A stretch of 64,000 nt of DNA, taken from contig CM065651.1 of NCBI GenBank assembly GCA_033220425.1, positions 3,720,001 to 3,784,000 of the forward strand, read 5' to 3'. The notes under the pieces were generated by a model. The model made no database searches. It was not told the origin of the DNA and worked only from the letters and a program-made list of their open reading frames with translations. Below are positions 53,011 to 63,726 of this stretch, one piece after another. The first letter of the stretch is position 1. Every line of letters starts with the position of its first letter. The DNA comes from Lepraria neglecta (lineage: Eukaryota > Ascomycota > Lecanoromycetes > Lecanorales > Stereocaulaceae). The translations under genes and the position numbers were made by a program.

Positions 53011-54509
53011 TCATATCATAAGCATACCAATGAAAGCGACCAATGCGCCGAACATTGAACCTCTCATTACCACCTCGCCCTTCGATGCGCCGCTGCTGCC
53101 GCCTTTCTGGTCACCCTGGGAGAAGCCACCAATGCCCGTCGAAGCTGATCCAGCTGCACTGCCAGCTGGACTGCCAGCGCCAGAACCTGAGTTTCCAGTA
53201 CTGCCTCCACCACGGGTACCATCCGTGCCTGGCCCGGCGCCTGTTAAGCCTGGCACTGATGGTACAGTACTTTGTGCTGCCGCGGCGCTATTTGTACCAG
53301 AAGGCTTCGCGTTGGGATAGTCCTTGTTCATATCTGTACCCGTACCAAGAAGAGATTTGAGGACGGTGTCGTCGTTGGTCACAGCAATAGAGCTGTTTAC
53401 TCCATTGGTGTCGGTGTATATGTAGGAGTTGGTGCCCGAGACGTTTGCACCTGATGGGGCACTGTAGCATTGCACATTGACGTCTTGGAACATGGCGTAA
53501 TAGTAGCCGTTGGCCTTGGGATCTTGGGCGGTCCAGTCGATGAGGCCTCCTGCCCAAGCCACTGTGCCTTCCCCGTTCTTCTCGAGACCTGCAGGCCAGA
53601 GTGATAGCTCAATACGAGCTGGTGTTTGAGGGTAGTGGTATTGGTTGTCGGTCTTGTTGAAGGTGGAAGACTTCGTTAGTGTCCGCTGGATGGTACCATT
53701 TATAGACCAGGTGAGCTGCTCTGGCTGCCAATCAACCTCATATGTATGCCAATCGCTGAAAGTATCGCCGTTCGATACGGTCAAGTTCTTTTCTTGGTCA
53801 TCTGTAAACCATAAGCGATGCCCTACAAGTTATATCGTGCTTGAATACGTACAATTTGTGATGCCTTGAAAATAGAAATTCGACTGCGCGGTCTGTAGAT
53901 CCGTACCGACAAATTCGAAATCGATTTCATCTTTGACGTCCGAAAGGAGGATGAAGGCGGAAACGACACCAGCGCCACGACTTGTCTTCAGTGTGGCGGT
54001 GACTTTCCCATACCAGACGTAATGGGTACTGGCCAGAAGTGTCCCTGATCCACTTGCTCCACCTTCCGATAACGTCAAGATTATAGAACCATTGTCCGGT
54101 GCCTGTAAAGGTGTTCCACTTGATACCCAATTCGCCTGTGTCGCGTCTCCGAGATATTGTGTGTTTGGGGTGATGCCATCCAAAGAGCTCAGCTTGTAGT
54201 CTTCGCTGCTGCATACTGGCGCTGGTACGCAGGAGTCGAGGGTATTCGAGAATTGTGGATCGCAGCCTCCGAGGCAGTATGCACCGACACCGCATGCACC
54301 GTACTCTGGAAGCCAATCGATCAGCCTTGGCAATCCGTAAACAGGTACAGGTGCTTACGCGAACAGCATGGCAGATTTGATGGACATTTGCTGCCAGCCC
54401 CACAAGTCGTTCCTCCACTCGCCCCATTGCCCGCTTGACTGCTCGACTGACCGAGGACTGCAGACGCCGAAAAAATGGCCACCGCGGCCGCAGCCCCGAG
54501 ATGCACCAT
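53011..54509 (-). CDS. GPI-anchored Crh-type GH16 chitin-glucan transglycosylase
   Basis: Cell-wall enzyme that cross-links chitin to beta-1,6/1,3-glucan (Crh1/Utr2 family). Three exons, 54509-54359, 54305-53853 and 53801-53011, 464 residues. Signal peptide: MVHLGAAAAVAIFSASAVLG. A chitin-binding CBM18-like Cys module is built across the first intron (CGAGSKCPSNLPCCS joined to QYGACGVGAYCLGGCDP). The GH16 catalytic motif DEIDFEF lies at ~176-182; its outer acidic residues are nucleophile and acid/base in the family. WHTYEVDWQPEQLTWSING and IELSLWPAGLEKNGEGTVAW complete the fold. A Ser/Gly/Ala-rich tail and a terminal hydrophobic segment (GSMFGALVAFIGMLMI) form the GPI signal. The CBM18 places it nearer Utr2/Crh2 than Crh1. 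Confidence 0.93.
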
Positions 54510-55203
54510 GGCTTATAATGAATGCTTAATGATAGTGGGTATGTATGCTGATGCTGTATTAAGTAGATAGATGGGATAGATGATGGAGTTGTCGCAGGTC
54601 TAGGGGAAAGTTGGGTTTTCCTGCCGATCCTGGTGAAGCGAATGAAGAAAGAACAAGGGGTGCACTCAAAGAACGAGAGACTACTTCAATCCCAAAGAAA
54701 TCTGCTGAACGAATGTGAAATATTAGTATTGCTGTCGTCTCCTCGTCGTCGTCCAAGAAAAAGAAAGAAAAGAGAGGCTGCAGGGCCAAGAAGACGGGGG
54801 GGTTAACATTGCGCTAGGGATTTTAGATACGAATCAGCGTGGCGTTGAGCATGCGAACTGTTCTAAATTTGGGCATGATTAACGAAATCCCCGGTACGGC
54901 CGGTGGGCGGCCTTTCAGGGGTCTGGACCAGCATTTAAGCTTCTGCTAGAACAAAGAAAGTTGAACATTCATCATTCATCTTGAGGTCTGCATGATGAAA
55001 TATGAGTGCTGAACAAGCAAAAAGGCGATCGATGTGTAAGCTGGCAAAGCACCATTCATTGCTTCTATGAACATATTCTTCACTGGGCAAAATGCCATTC
55101 ATGTCTAAGTCTATCGTGAATTCCATGCCATCGTATAATCCTTTCACTTGCTTCTCTGGATCTGTTTTGTTGGCCGACCAAGTTGTTTCTCCGCGTTCAA
55201 CCC
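54510..55203. other. spacer / promoter of the Crh gene
   Basis: This 694 bp has no supported gene. The Crh promoter is expected in its first few hundred bases. Confidence 0.5.
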
Positions 55204-55839
55204 TCATCGGTAATGCTCCTCATCAATCTCCGCCAACCTCGACGGCTGCAATCGCCCACTCAATCCATAAAATTGCTGAAAACTCATCATCAATGGCTTC
55301 CACCTATCCACGTCAATCCTGTCTGAAGCCCCGATCTGCACAATGCTCTCCTCACCATGTACCTTCAAGATCTTGACCTCCAGTCCGAGGAAGAATCCAC
55401 CCATTCCCTCTTCTCCACAATTCATCTCGTTCACCTGCACAAGCTCTGCCTCCATCTGCACCGGGCACTCTTGCACTCGAAGCGGTGTCACCATCTCGGA
55501 TCCCATCGGCGTCAATTTGGCCCTACCGAACTTGTCTTTCACGTACTCATAGCCGGCTGCCTTTTTGAACGGGGAAAGATCCTGCCTACCCGACGTCTTG
55601 GCCAGGGCGTTGACCTGGGTCACCATGCTGTCCGAGGGCATGTTCAGGACGCATTGTTTAGTGCGCTGCAGGTTTCTGGTTGTTTGGGATTGGGAGGCGA
55701 GACCAAGCATACACCGCTGACGGAGCCACCAAGCTGAGGACATGGGGGCAAGATTTGTTGTGCCATCTTCATTTGTGGTAGAGATGATGATGACGGGAGT
55801 GCCCCAGTAGAGGATTGCGGGTGAGATGGTTTGATGCAT
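55204..55839 (-). CDS. flavin-reductase-like FMN-binding split-barrel protein
   Basis: A 211-residue single-exon protein. N-terminal block ILYWGTPVIIISTTNEDGTT followed by NLAPMSSAWWLRQRCMLGLA matches the FMN-binding split-barrel family (flavin reductase-like / DIM6-NTAB group). TTRNLQRTKQCVLNMPSDSM and the later dimer-interface segment ECPVQMEAELVQVNEM also fit. It probably binds FMN; whether it reduces flavin or transfers electrons to a partner is not visible. It starts 441 bp from the divergent Ada-like gene; co-regulation is possible but unproven. Confidence 0.8.
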   Translation of the reverse strand: MHQTISPAILYWGTPVIIISTTNEDGTTNLAPMSSAWWLRQRCMLGLASQSQTTRNLQRTKQCVLNMPSDSMVTQVNALAKTSGRQDLSPFKKAAGYEYVKDKFGRAKLTPMGSEMVTPLRVQECPVQMEAELVQVNEMNCGEEGMGGFFLGLEVKILKVHGEESIVQIGASDRIDVDRWKPLMMSFQQFYGLSGRLQPSRLAEIDEEHYR

Positions 55840-56280
55840 CTTTTTTGACTAGTTTGGTACCGCAGGATGAGGAAAGACTGTAGAGCGGATGGGCTGTTAA
55901 TCGTAGTGCTGAATCTATTTGACGGCTGACGAAACTAGGGTGTGCCATAGCTGGGTCTTTTATATCCTTGGCTTTCACATTCATCTTGTAGATTCCAGAT
56001 ACTTTGGCAGCAATGGCTTCAATGGCGAAGCATCAACTTTGGCAGCAAGTCTGCCGGGTGCTCAATCTTGCTGCCAATGTCGGTGCCAAGACCTAGAACT
56101 AAGCGAGCTTACGGAGCCAATCGTCGATCTCTGAGATCCTCCATATCTTCTGACTCTTGGAGCTCTCTTCTTGAAATGCTTCATAGATGTCTGAGGGGAA
56201 GACTTTGGCATCAAAAGGTAACAACTTTGAGGGCGAAGAACCATTTGACTTAGCCTGAGATACCTGGACCTTGCGCAATC
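55840..56280. promoter_or_regulatory. divergent promoter region
   Basis: The 441 bp between the divergent starts of the flavin-reductase-like and Ada-like genes must hold both promoters. If the Ada-like protein regulates itself, as bacterial Ada does, its site should lie here, but no recognisable operator was found. Confidence 0.4.
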
Positions 56281-57786
56281 ATGGATTCAGTACTTCAGCA
56301 ATCATACGCTGCTGATGAGACCTACTTCGATTTCAATCAGGGCGCCATGTATGGCATCGATACAGGAGAATTTCCATTCGATCTTGCTGGTATTCAGAAG
56401 TCTACAGAAGGCGTATCCGACGTGATGCTGAAAGAAAAGGACTGGATGAATTCTGCTTCATTACCTATCACGTCCGACTTCGGGGCGTGCCAGCCCGATC
56501 ATGACTTTCTCTACCACCAGACAGCGCCTTTTAACGAGCATGACCTTATCTCGTCGTTCCCCGTGCAAGATATCAATGGCCCTGATGTCGACTATGAGCT
56601 GGACCAAGAAGCTTTTAATCAATGGTGTGAAGCCTTGGGCTCAAAGCCAGACAATTCCTCCATGTTTCAATCTGTAGAGCAGTCACTCAGCACTGTCACA
56701 AATCAATACACATCAACATCGACTTCATCACATCCATGGGAAGAAGCTTGGTGCAATGCCGAAAACACATTCCCAGCCTATGCCAGTCCAGTTAGCAACG
56801 GCCACACACCTGATCTGACCTATTGCTCCTCCCCTATCTCTCGTACTACCTCTGAAGGCATCTCATCTGTGACAGAAGCACGAAGTAATGACTTCAAGAC
56901 GGACAATCAGCGCTGGCACGCGACGCAAATACGGTCTCGCGCCGCAGACTCTTCCTTCCTCTATGGCGTCCTCACAACCAAGATCTTCTGCCGTCCCTCT
57001 TGTGCTTCGAGACGTGCATCACGCAGAAACATCAAGTTCTTTCCATTTCCAGGAGCCATCGAGGCCGCCGAACAGGCGAAACTCCGAGCATGCAAGCGTT
57101 GCAAACCTGAGCTTCTCGGCACGGTGAACGCTGGCGTCCTCGGTATCTGCCAAGTCCTTCGTACCATTATTGCCGAGACGCAAAGGCATGGAGGTGCTGA
57201 GACTAAGGAGACCCTGAAGTTGGACTCCCTGGCTCTATCGGCAGGACTGAGCACATTCCACTTCCATCGACTGTTCAAGGCCACTACGCAGCTAACACCG
57301 GGCGATTTCATCCATGCTTGTCGTTCATTTGCGTTGCAAGATGCTCTTGGCCAAGACAATCATTCAGAATCAGGCAGGAGTGTTGACGCCACTCAGTTGA
57401 TCAACGACTCATCCTGCTGGAGTCCTCGCACGGCACGAAAAGCACTGGGCGGCATCTCACCTAGCGAGTATGCGAAAGGAACACCACCAACGAACGTCCA
57501 GTACTGCTACGGCGAGACAACTTTAGGTCGCCTATGTGTCCTTTTCTCCGGGAACGAGGATGCGGCTGAGACTAGAGTGCATGCAGTACTGCTCGGACCA
57601 GACGCTGAGACAAGAGCAAGCCTTCGTTTTCCCAGAGCAAAAGAAGCGATCGCCTACCAAGACCATTTGGATCAATGTCTGCGAGAAATTGCGGTGGAAG
57701 CGAGAGATCGCGATACAGAACTGACCGCCGATGTCTTACCAACTCTTTGTCGGGCCAGAGCATGGCTGAGACTCATACAGCATTGA
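56281..57786 (+). CDS. Ada/AraC-type protein: zinc methyl-acceptor domain plus HTH, truncated C-terminus
   Basis: A 501-residue single-exon protein. Residues 1-~205 are an acidic/aromatic Ser-rich region with no known domain, which could be an activation region. The Ada zinc domain follows at ~211-275: RWHATQIRSRAADSSFLYGV, then ligands FCRPSC and CKRC (C-x3-C-x29-C-x2-C). In bacterial Ada one of these Cys takes the methyl group from DNA phosphotriesters. An AraC-type HTH is at ~311-353 (LALSAGLSTFHFHRLFKATT, TPGDFIHACR). The last ~95 residues look like the N-terminal domain of O6-methylguanine methyltransferase (YCYGETTLGRLCVLF, LTADVLPTL). The catalytic PCHRV domain is absent. The protein may thus sense DNA methylation damage without repairing O6-methylguanine; this is inference. 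Confidence 0.88.
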   Translation: MDSVLQQSYAADETYFDFNQGAMYGIDTGEFPFDLAGIQKSTEGVSDVMLKEKDWMNSASLPITSDFGACQPDHDFLYHQTAPFNEHDLISSFPVQDINGPDVDYELDQEAFNQWCEALGSKPDNSSMFQSVEQSLSTVTNQYTSTSTSSHPWEEAWCNAENTFPAYASPVSNGHTPDLTYCSSPISRTTSEGISSVTEARSNDFKTDNQRWHATQIRSRAADSSFLYGVLTTKIFCRPSCASRRASRRNIKFFPFPGAIEAAEQAKLRACKRCKPELLGTVNAGVLGICQVLRTIIAETQRHGGAETKETLKLDSLALSAGLSTFHFHRLFKATTQLTPGDFIHACRSFALQDALGQDNHSESGRSVDATQLINDSSCWSPRTARKALGGISPSEYAKGTPPTNVQYCYGETTLGRLCVLFSGNEDAAETRVHAVLLGPDAETRASLRFPRAKEAIAYQDHLDQCLREIAVEARDRDTELTADVLPTLCRARAWLRLIQH

Positions 57787-58840
57787 GACAAACAAAACAT
57801 GCGAGCTCCAGTCAGCGAGCTTGGATCAAGCAGACCAGTCATTACAACTATCGGCCGAGAAGGGGAAAGTGGGGGCGAGAACATTATGCACTCGCCCTTC
57901 CTCCGAGGCAGACTTTGCCAACAACAATGTAAACGAAATAGGCTATAGATGATAGGCCGGCCGCCGCACGGGGACGTTGAAACAACAGGGTGCTGTCTGT
58001 TTCACTCCACAAGGCCTTGCATGCAGCTTACATACCCGTGCCGAGTGGTGGATGCATATGCGGCTCTACGTGAAGCGGCGATAGACCCATCGGCAAAATT
58101 TAAAAAAGATTGAAAAGATGGTAAAGATTGCCGAGCACATACTTTTGTACCCCTGAGTGTTTTGAAACATCGTGCGCTTGATACAATCTGCGTGAAACAG
58201 ATCGTTGGAGATCGGAGACCCAGTTAGCGGCCGTCTTTGTTGGTCTTTCCTGGCGAAGTCTACCATGTACCCAACTTGGACCTTCACCAGCCACATGTCG
58301 GAGCCTCACTAGCATTTGCGTGTTGTTTGATTGTTGCATCTCGTTAGGCCTTGTGGGTAGATTACCGAAGCATGTTTGGGTTGAATTAGTTTGGAGACAG
58401 CCAAGCATAATCACAACCTTTCTCTCAAGCATAAGCAGCACTATCTCAGCTCCGAAAGCATCTGTATCAACTTGAAAAACCTTAGAGTATCATTCGTGCA
58501 ATTATTTGGACCCCCAGCAGTGCTTCGCTAGTACTACCATAGGCCGTTTTCCCTGCCTAAGGAACAGACATTATAATACCAACACTTTATGCAGCATTAA
58601 ACATTTTCTCAAACAATCCTTCACCTACAGCTCCCAACTCCCAACTCCCAACTCTCAACTCTTCCTCGACCACCATTTCGGAAGCCTAACTCAACTTTCT
58701 TGTCCCAACATAATTCTTAATTTTAATCTCTTTTGTACCTGATGCTACGCAATCTGTATCTTACTCATAAAATCACTACATGCATCTCCCTGGCTCCAAT
58801 ACTCATACAATCCACTATCTAATCCCTTACCCTATCACTC
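57787..58840. other. intergenic spacer with an 8-bp tandem repeat
   Basis: This 1.05 kb has no supported gene. About four copies of CTCCCAA(C/A) lie at 58631-58662. The segment near 58.10-58.44 kb has an open minus-strand frame without motifs. Confidence 0.5.
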
Positions 58841-59709
58841 TCACTCCACCTCTCGATCCTCCACTTCCCGTACCAACAATATATAAGCAAACTCCGGACA
58901 CCTAGCCAGCACCTTTTTGAACTCCCTTAGCCCTAACAAAAACTTCAGATCTAATTGTACATACTCCAGTATCTGCTCTCTCAAACAGATGTCGTTTTCG
59001 GGCGTCGTTGTAAAGATGATGTGGATAGCCTCTGTCAGATCGCCTATACTACGGGCTGCGGTGCCGTGCAATACCATATTGTGCAAGGCTGTGGTGAACA
59101 TATCGCGGGCCAGGGATGACAATTCGGGTATCCCGTACGCACATCCTATGCCGTAGTTTGTTGCGTGGAGTGCGAGGGATGATGGACGAGGCCGCTTCTG
59201 GGTTGACGATGTAGTGCCATTGTCGCTTGGTGTGCTGGTAGTGCTTTCTGAGCCAGTGCTGTCTGAGGTTTCAGGATCGATGTAGTTATAGTTTAGATAA
59301 TACAAGTAGCGAAGCGCTTTGCGGACTATTGCTGGGTCATGGTCGGGCAGGTCTATGTAGTCGCGGGCGTGTGATCCCTGCTCGTGTGTTATTTGAATGG
59401 TCATGATTTACTACAATGGATCTAATTTAATCCTTACCTTAGAGCATCCCCAGCACGCAGCGGTAAAAAACTCAGACCGCAAACATATGATTGCTTTATG
59501 AACTCTAAATGTTTCACCGCGGCAGGTGATTGTCAGATCTGATCCTTTTCCGGAAGTTAGGAGGCTGGTATGTATCAGCAAAGCTTTAGCTCAATTGCTC
59601 CAATAATCTCTTACCTTCCAAAAGATTGTGCGAGCTCAGATTTGGCTACACTTCTTGGCGATGAAGCTGCTTTGCTGGGCGTTTTAGGCTGTTTCGTTGT
59701 CACTGCCAT
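58841..59709 (-). CDS. BTB/POZ-domain protein
   Basis: Three exons, 59709-59615, 59564-59438 and 59380-58841, 253 residues. The start MAVTTKQPKTPSKAAS was chosen over an upstream in-frame ATG at 59817 because BTB proteins of this group begin shortly before the domain. The spliced sequence gives a clear BTB: LLTSGKGSDLTITCRGETFR, VHKAIICLRSEFFTAACW, then IDLPDHDPAIVRKALRYLYY. A Ser/Thr insertion (SDSTGSESTTSTPSDNGTT) follows and then the C-terminal helices (LHATNYGIGCAYGIPELSSL, LREFKKVLARCPEFAYIL). Such fungal BTB proteins lack Kelch or zinc-finger parts; a role as a Cul3 adaptor is possible but unproven. A related broken copy lies at 61392-62233. Confidence 0.8.
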
Positions 59710-61391
59710 TGTACAAAGCCGATTTGTCTGGTATGACGTGGAAGATGAAATGTCTGAAGCTGTAGAGGCATATGCCCAGGAAGAGGGTCGATGTGTCGAG
59801 GGACTGGTGTTGGACATTGGGGCGAATTAGGACTTTCTTTCTGAGGATGTTGTTGGTGGTGTTGTTTCAATAAGTTGAGCAAGTCTTAGTATAAGAGAGC
59901 GTTTACAATGAAGTAGAAGGATATGTTAACGAACGGATGTCCCAGCCATAGGGAGGGTGTTGTCTTTGGAAAAGAATAGGTGATTTTTGCAAAAGAATGT
60001 ACATAGCCGCTCACTCATGAACTCATGGAATTCGGCCATGGCAAGAACCTATACAAATCCTCCGGATAATTCTCCGATAAGATAGAGGGCGGCTATTTCG
60101 TAATTTATGCTCCATGCTGTACCTGCGTCAGAACGCGCATACACTGATGCTGGACCTAGACTTGAATAGGAATGTAGAGGGATTTTTGTTTCATATGTAT
60201 GGCTAATATTAAACCGGCTAAAAACAATTGTATTGGCGACCCCGCAATGTGAGGTAATATCAACGGTTCCTAACGGCTACTACGAGGACGATGTGGTCAT
60301 CTTTGTATGTAGAGTCTTGTAGATTGGGAGATTGGGAGACGAAAGAGGTTGAGGGAATCTAGCTGATGCAAAGGAGCCTATTCATACAAACATTCATCAA
60401 TAGTCTTGAAGGGGTATTGGAGAAGGATCTCTCTTGAAATGATTTCGTGTAGACGACATGGGTCGCGCTCTGATAGTGGCTGAACAGGTAATCGCGGCGA
60501 CGTCTGGGTTCTCAAGAATTCGTGTAAGGACGGGCTCGGTGGGCTATAGCAGCACGCGTAGATTCATGAAGACGGTTGCTCAACCATGGGTACGCGGAAA
60601 ACATAATGACTCGTGGTTTCGCGAGTCGAGTTGGGGGCGGTGTTTTCACGGACCAAAGTCTCCACGAGTCAACCGCAAGACACTGAGCATTTCGAGGTCT
60701 GTGCTAGCCGTTGAATGCGTCGAGTCATCGACTCTTTACGGACGGCAGCAACATTAACGTCGCGGGCCCGGACTCCGTCTCCGCATTTGCGGAGGGTGTT
60801 CTCATCTCGATCCACTTTTGGCGATCGAGACATATTTCAAGGGCAATGCAGGTGGTGTAGGTAGCGTGGGGTCCGAACATTTGGGCAAAGGATCGAGGGT
60901 TCGGGTAGACAGAAGGAAAGTGTTTCAATGTATGTGTGCACTGACCATCGATACGATAAGCGACGGCTGCAGGAGACTGCGGGAAGAAAGGGATTCTGCA
61001 TCATGTTTTAGCCCTAGGCTGCGGCTCAACAGCCGAATCGTGTCCGCGTTTTGGACGGCTTGCCTATTTTGCGAAGAGGTTTGCGGAGGTGCGTGCTGTT
61101 TGTGGGTCACGCAACATTGGGGCTGTGAGAACGGCTGCAGGAGTGGTCGGGTAAGCAAACCTGTTCACCAGGGGTCATAGGTTTGAGGAGTGGCTTTTTC
61201 CATTTAAATTGCTCTCTCGGTTTGCCTACCGAGATCCTGCATGAGATTTACCGTTATTGAAGCCTCATGCAATTCAATTCCTATCAACCTGCCTCGACCG
61301 TATCCATCCCAATATTACCAGCTCGCGGTAGTATCACGTTATCCTCTGCAATTGTGTCCTCATGCTAGAATGAATCCGATTATTGCCAGCG
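59710..61391. other. long intergenic spacer
   Basis: This 1.68 kb lies between the BTB gene and the BTB relic. No gene is supported; plus-strand ORFs at 60458-60757 and 60818-61180 show no domain or splice context. Confidence 0.5.
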
Positions 61392-62233
61392 TCAGCAGCG
61401 CTCACCCCATCCGCAGCCACAGGCAACGTGGTCGGCCTTCCACTTGTCCGTTTCTTTGCATCGCTTGCAAGCAGCTTTGTAAGGCTTCATCGCCTCGACA
61501 GCGTCAAGAATGAGTTCAATGTTCTCTGCCATGAAAGTCTTGAAGTCCAGGAGGGCCGTGAACTCCTTCCAATGCTCCACTAGGTATGCCACGACTTGAT
61601 CACGTAGACCACGGTCTTTTTCTGGGGTGGTGTCGTAGACGATGGGGGGTGACGTCGAGGACCTCTTTGTGCTTTCGATTGCTAATGGGCCACGCTTTGA
61701 AAGCCTTGCCAAATTTCTCTTCTGCAACCTTCTTCATGCCTTGCATATCAAATTTCTCGAGCACGGCGTACATTCGAGATTGGTGTGAAGTCAATAGATC
61801 CACGCGAATGCGTCGTCGGTGGGCTCAAGGGGAGCTTTTTCGTCCGTGTAGTCAGTAGTGTAGAGGCACGCGGCCATTCTGCTGATCAGGTGCGGGTTGC
61901 CCTCCGGCAAGTCCACACGCTTGGTTATTCCCTCCTAATAGTTTGTATCGGTATCAGACCTTGATAGCGCTTGGGGATTTTGCTGACATTGAAGTTGCTT
62001 TCAAATGCAGCATTGAAGAAACTGGAGTGCGGGCATAGCACCGTGCTATGAATGTGCCATAGTTTGGAATCACAGGCAAGGACTATGTCAGATTTGTCAC
62101 GTTGATGGTGTAAGCTATGACCAGTTTCAGCGAGTTAATAACGGACTCAGTTTTAATCGTGAGCATCTGACTTCTTCATCTTCTGCTCGAGGTCCTCGAC
62201 GCTATAGTCCTTCTTTATCTGCTTTGCGACCAT
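61392..62233 (-). pseudogene. frameshifted BTB/POZ-domain gene
   Basis: Minus-strand pieces form a second fungal BTB protein. A possible start is MVAKQIKKDYSVEDLEQKMK at 62233. The BTB begins KSDIVLACDSKLWHIHSTVL, PHSSFFNAAFESNFN, and continues after a GTCAGC...ATTAG intron with EGITKRVDLPEGNPHLISRM and AACLYTTDYTDE. A frame change near 61.80 kb leads to LLTSHQSRMYAVLEKFDMQG. Another near 61.66 kb leads to PIVYDTTPEKDRGLRDQVVA, with the end CKRCKETDKWKADHVACGCG. The join from the first Met to the BTB is not resolved. Two frame breaks within conserved sequence make it a pseudogene, unless the assembly has indel errors here. Confidence 0.7.
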
Positions 62234-62695
62234 GGCTAGAAGTTATGCGCAACGGAGTTGACGATGGGGACCCAGTGACTGTTGATGTGTTGATGACAAG
62301 TAGCAAGATGGCCAGGAGACAAAATATAGTCCGGTTCCAAAGTGGACTGGAGTTGAGGGCGTTCTCGCTACATGCGCCTGCTAAAGACCAGAAGGCGAAT
62401 CTTTGGGAAGAAGTGTTTCGTGCATCAGAAGTGAGGGCAGGCTTGGATGTGAGGGGGATGGTGACGCCAAGTGAGGTCAACCAGGGAGGGGTTTGAAATT
62501 CACTTCGTATTTTGCGGACAGCGCGTTCATGTCACGTGCTCCATTAATCATAATTCCATTTGCACGAGATTTCTCCGCAGCAATGCACTGGGTAGCGAGT
62601 GCAGCCTCCTAGTCCTATGCGCCAGCCGTTAAAGGTTGGTCATTTCCTGACCTGGTATCTATCGTGAAAAAATCGTCCATGATAACATCAATTCG
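62234..62695. other. spacer
   Basis: This 462 bp lies between the BTB relic and the SANT gene's 3' end. No gene is supported. Confidence 0.5.
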
Positions 62696-63726
62696 TCAAA
62701 TCCTCCCTCCGAAATGCTCTTTCGCATACTGCTCGCAAGCCTGAAGAAGTCAGCCATGGCAAGTAGTCAGTCTCTGATGGGTCGTAATGATCTCCTACCT
62801 TGGCAGGTTTGCCAACTTTTTGACCAATGACCTTCCACTTGCTAGCCTCGTATTCCTTGATAGCTGCCAATAAAGCTGCGCTCTGTTCCCCACGAATCAG
62901 CCTCACCCCCAAAATTGATTTGTTCTATGAAACCTACGTCGTCTTCCGCAAAGTCGGCATAATGCATATCCTGCATGCAATCAGCCTTCTGAAGCACCAT
63001 ATTCTCGTGATGAAGCATACCTTGTACCAATGCTTTTTCACACTTCCTTCTGTCCGATTAGGGAAGGTCTTGATACCACATCAGCAATTCGTCCTATGAT
63101 GAAAGCACTGCAAGTATCCACCTTAGCGATCTCACCCCAACTATTCCCTGCATCCCTCATAATTTTTAGACGCTGCTCTTCAGCTGGAGTCCACGGTGTA
63201 TTCGTCCTGCTCTTTTTTGGTGCCTGCACTGGCGGGGACATTTCACCAGCCTCCTCTCCCTCCTGTCCAGCTCCACTTAAATCTCCGAGTCCAGTCGGAG
63301 ACATTGCTGACATTCCTGACATGCCTAGACTGGGCGCTGCTCCGGGGGCTTTGCGTTTCCTTGAATTTGGCGGGCTAGCTTGGGTTTGTGGTGGGGGTTG
63401 GGGCGCAAGTAGCTGCTGCTGCTGCTGCTGCTGTTGTTGTTGTTGAGGCTGTTGATAACCCGATTGAAGTTGAGGCGGTTGAGGATCATAGGGCGATTGA
63501 GTGTAGTATGCTTGCGGGGGCGGTTGAGGTTGTATCATCGGAGGTGCAGCCGTCGTGGGTTGGGGTCTAACGGGACGTCTTGGGGTGGATGAGGAGCTGC
63601 GCCCACCGAAAATGGTTCCATGTCAGTTGTGAATGAGGTGAGGTGAGCGTCGAGTGAAGCCCGTGAACGCGGCGTGTCAAAACATCCTAAAACAAAAAAG
63701 AACGATGAAGGATTCACTCACGACAT
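62696..63726 (-). CDS. tandem SANT/Myb-like protein with polyglutamine tract
   Basis: Six exons: 63726-63722, 63596-63122, 63068-63021, 62970-62938, 62882-62799 and 62740-62696, 229 residues. The first coding exon is only 5 nt (ATGTC). Its splice gives MSSSSTPRRPVRPQPTTAAP and avoids an upstream stop. A Pro/Gln-rich N-terminus contains a ~12-residue Gln run. A basic segment (APKKSRTNTPW) leads into the first SANT (TPWTPAEEQRLKIMRDAGNS, WGEIAKTFPNRTEGSVKKHW). The second is smaller (AALLAAIKEYEASKWKVIGQ, KVGKPAKACEQYAKEHFGGR). The short downstream exons of 48, 33, 84 and 45 nt are all in phase. Probably a nuclear DNA-binding or chromatin protein. Confidence 0.8.
63411..63446 (-). repeat. CAG/CAA repeat encoding polyglutamine
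   Basis: Uninterrupted CTG units followed by TTG units on the plus strand, read as CAA then CAG on the minus strand in the SANT gene. Mixed codons limit slippage but length polymorphism between strains is likely. Confidence 0.9.

Noticed and set aside
63388-63570. Plus-strand Ala/Val-rich ORF
   Set aside because: Antisense of the polyglutamine repeat in the SANT gene.
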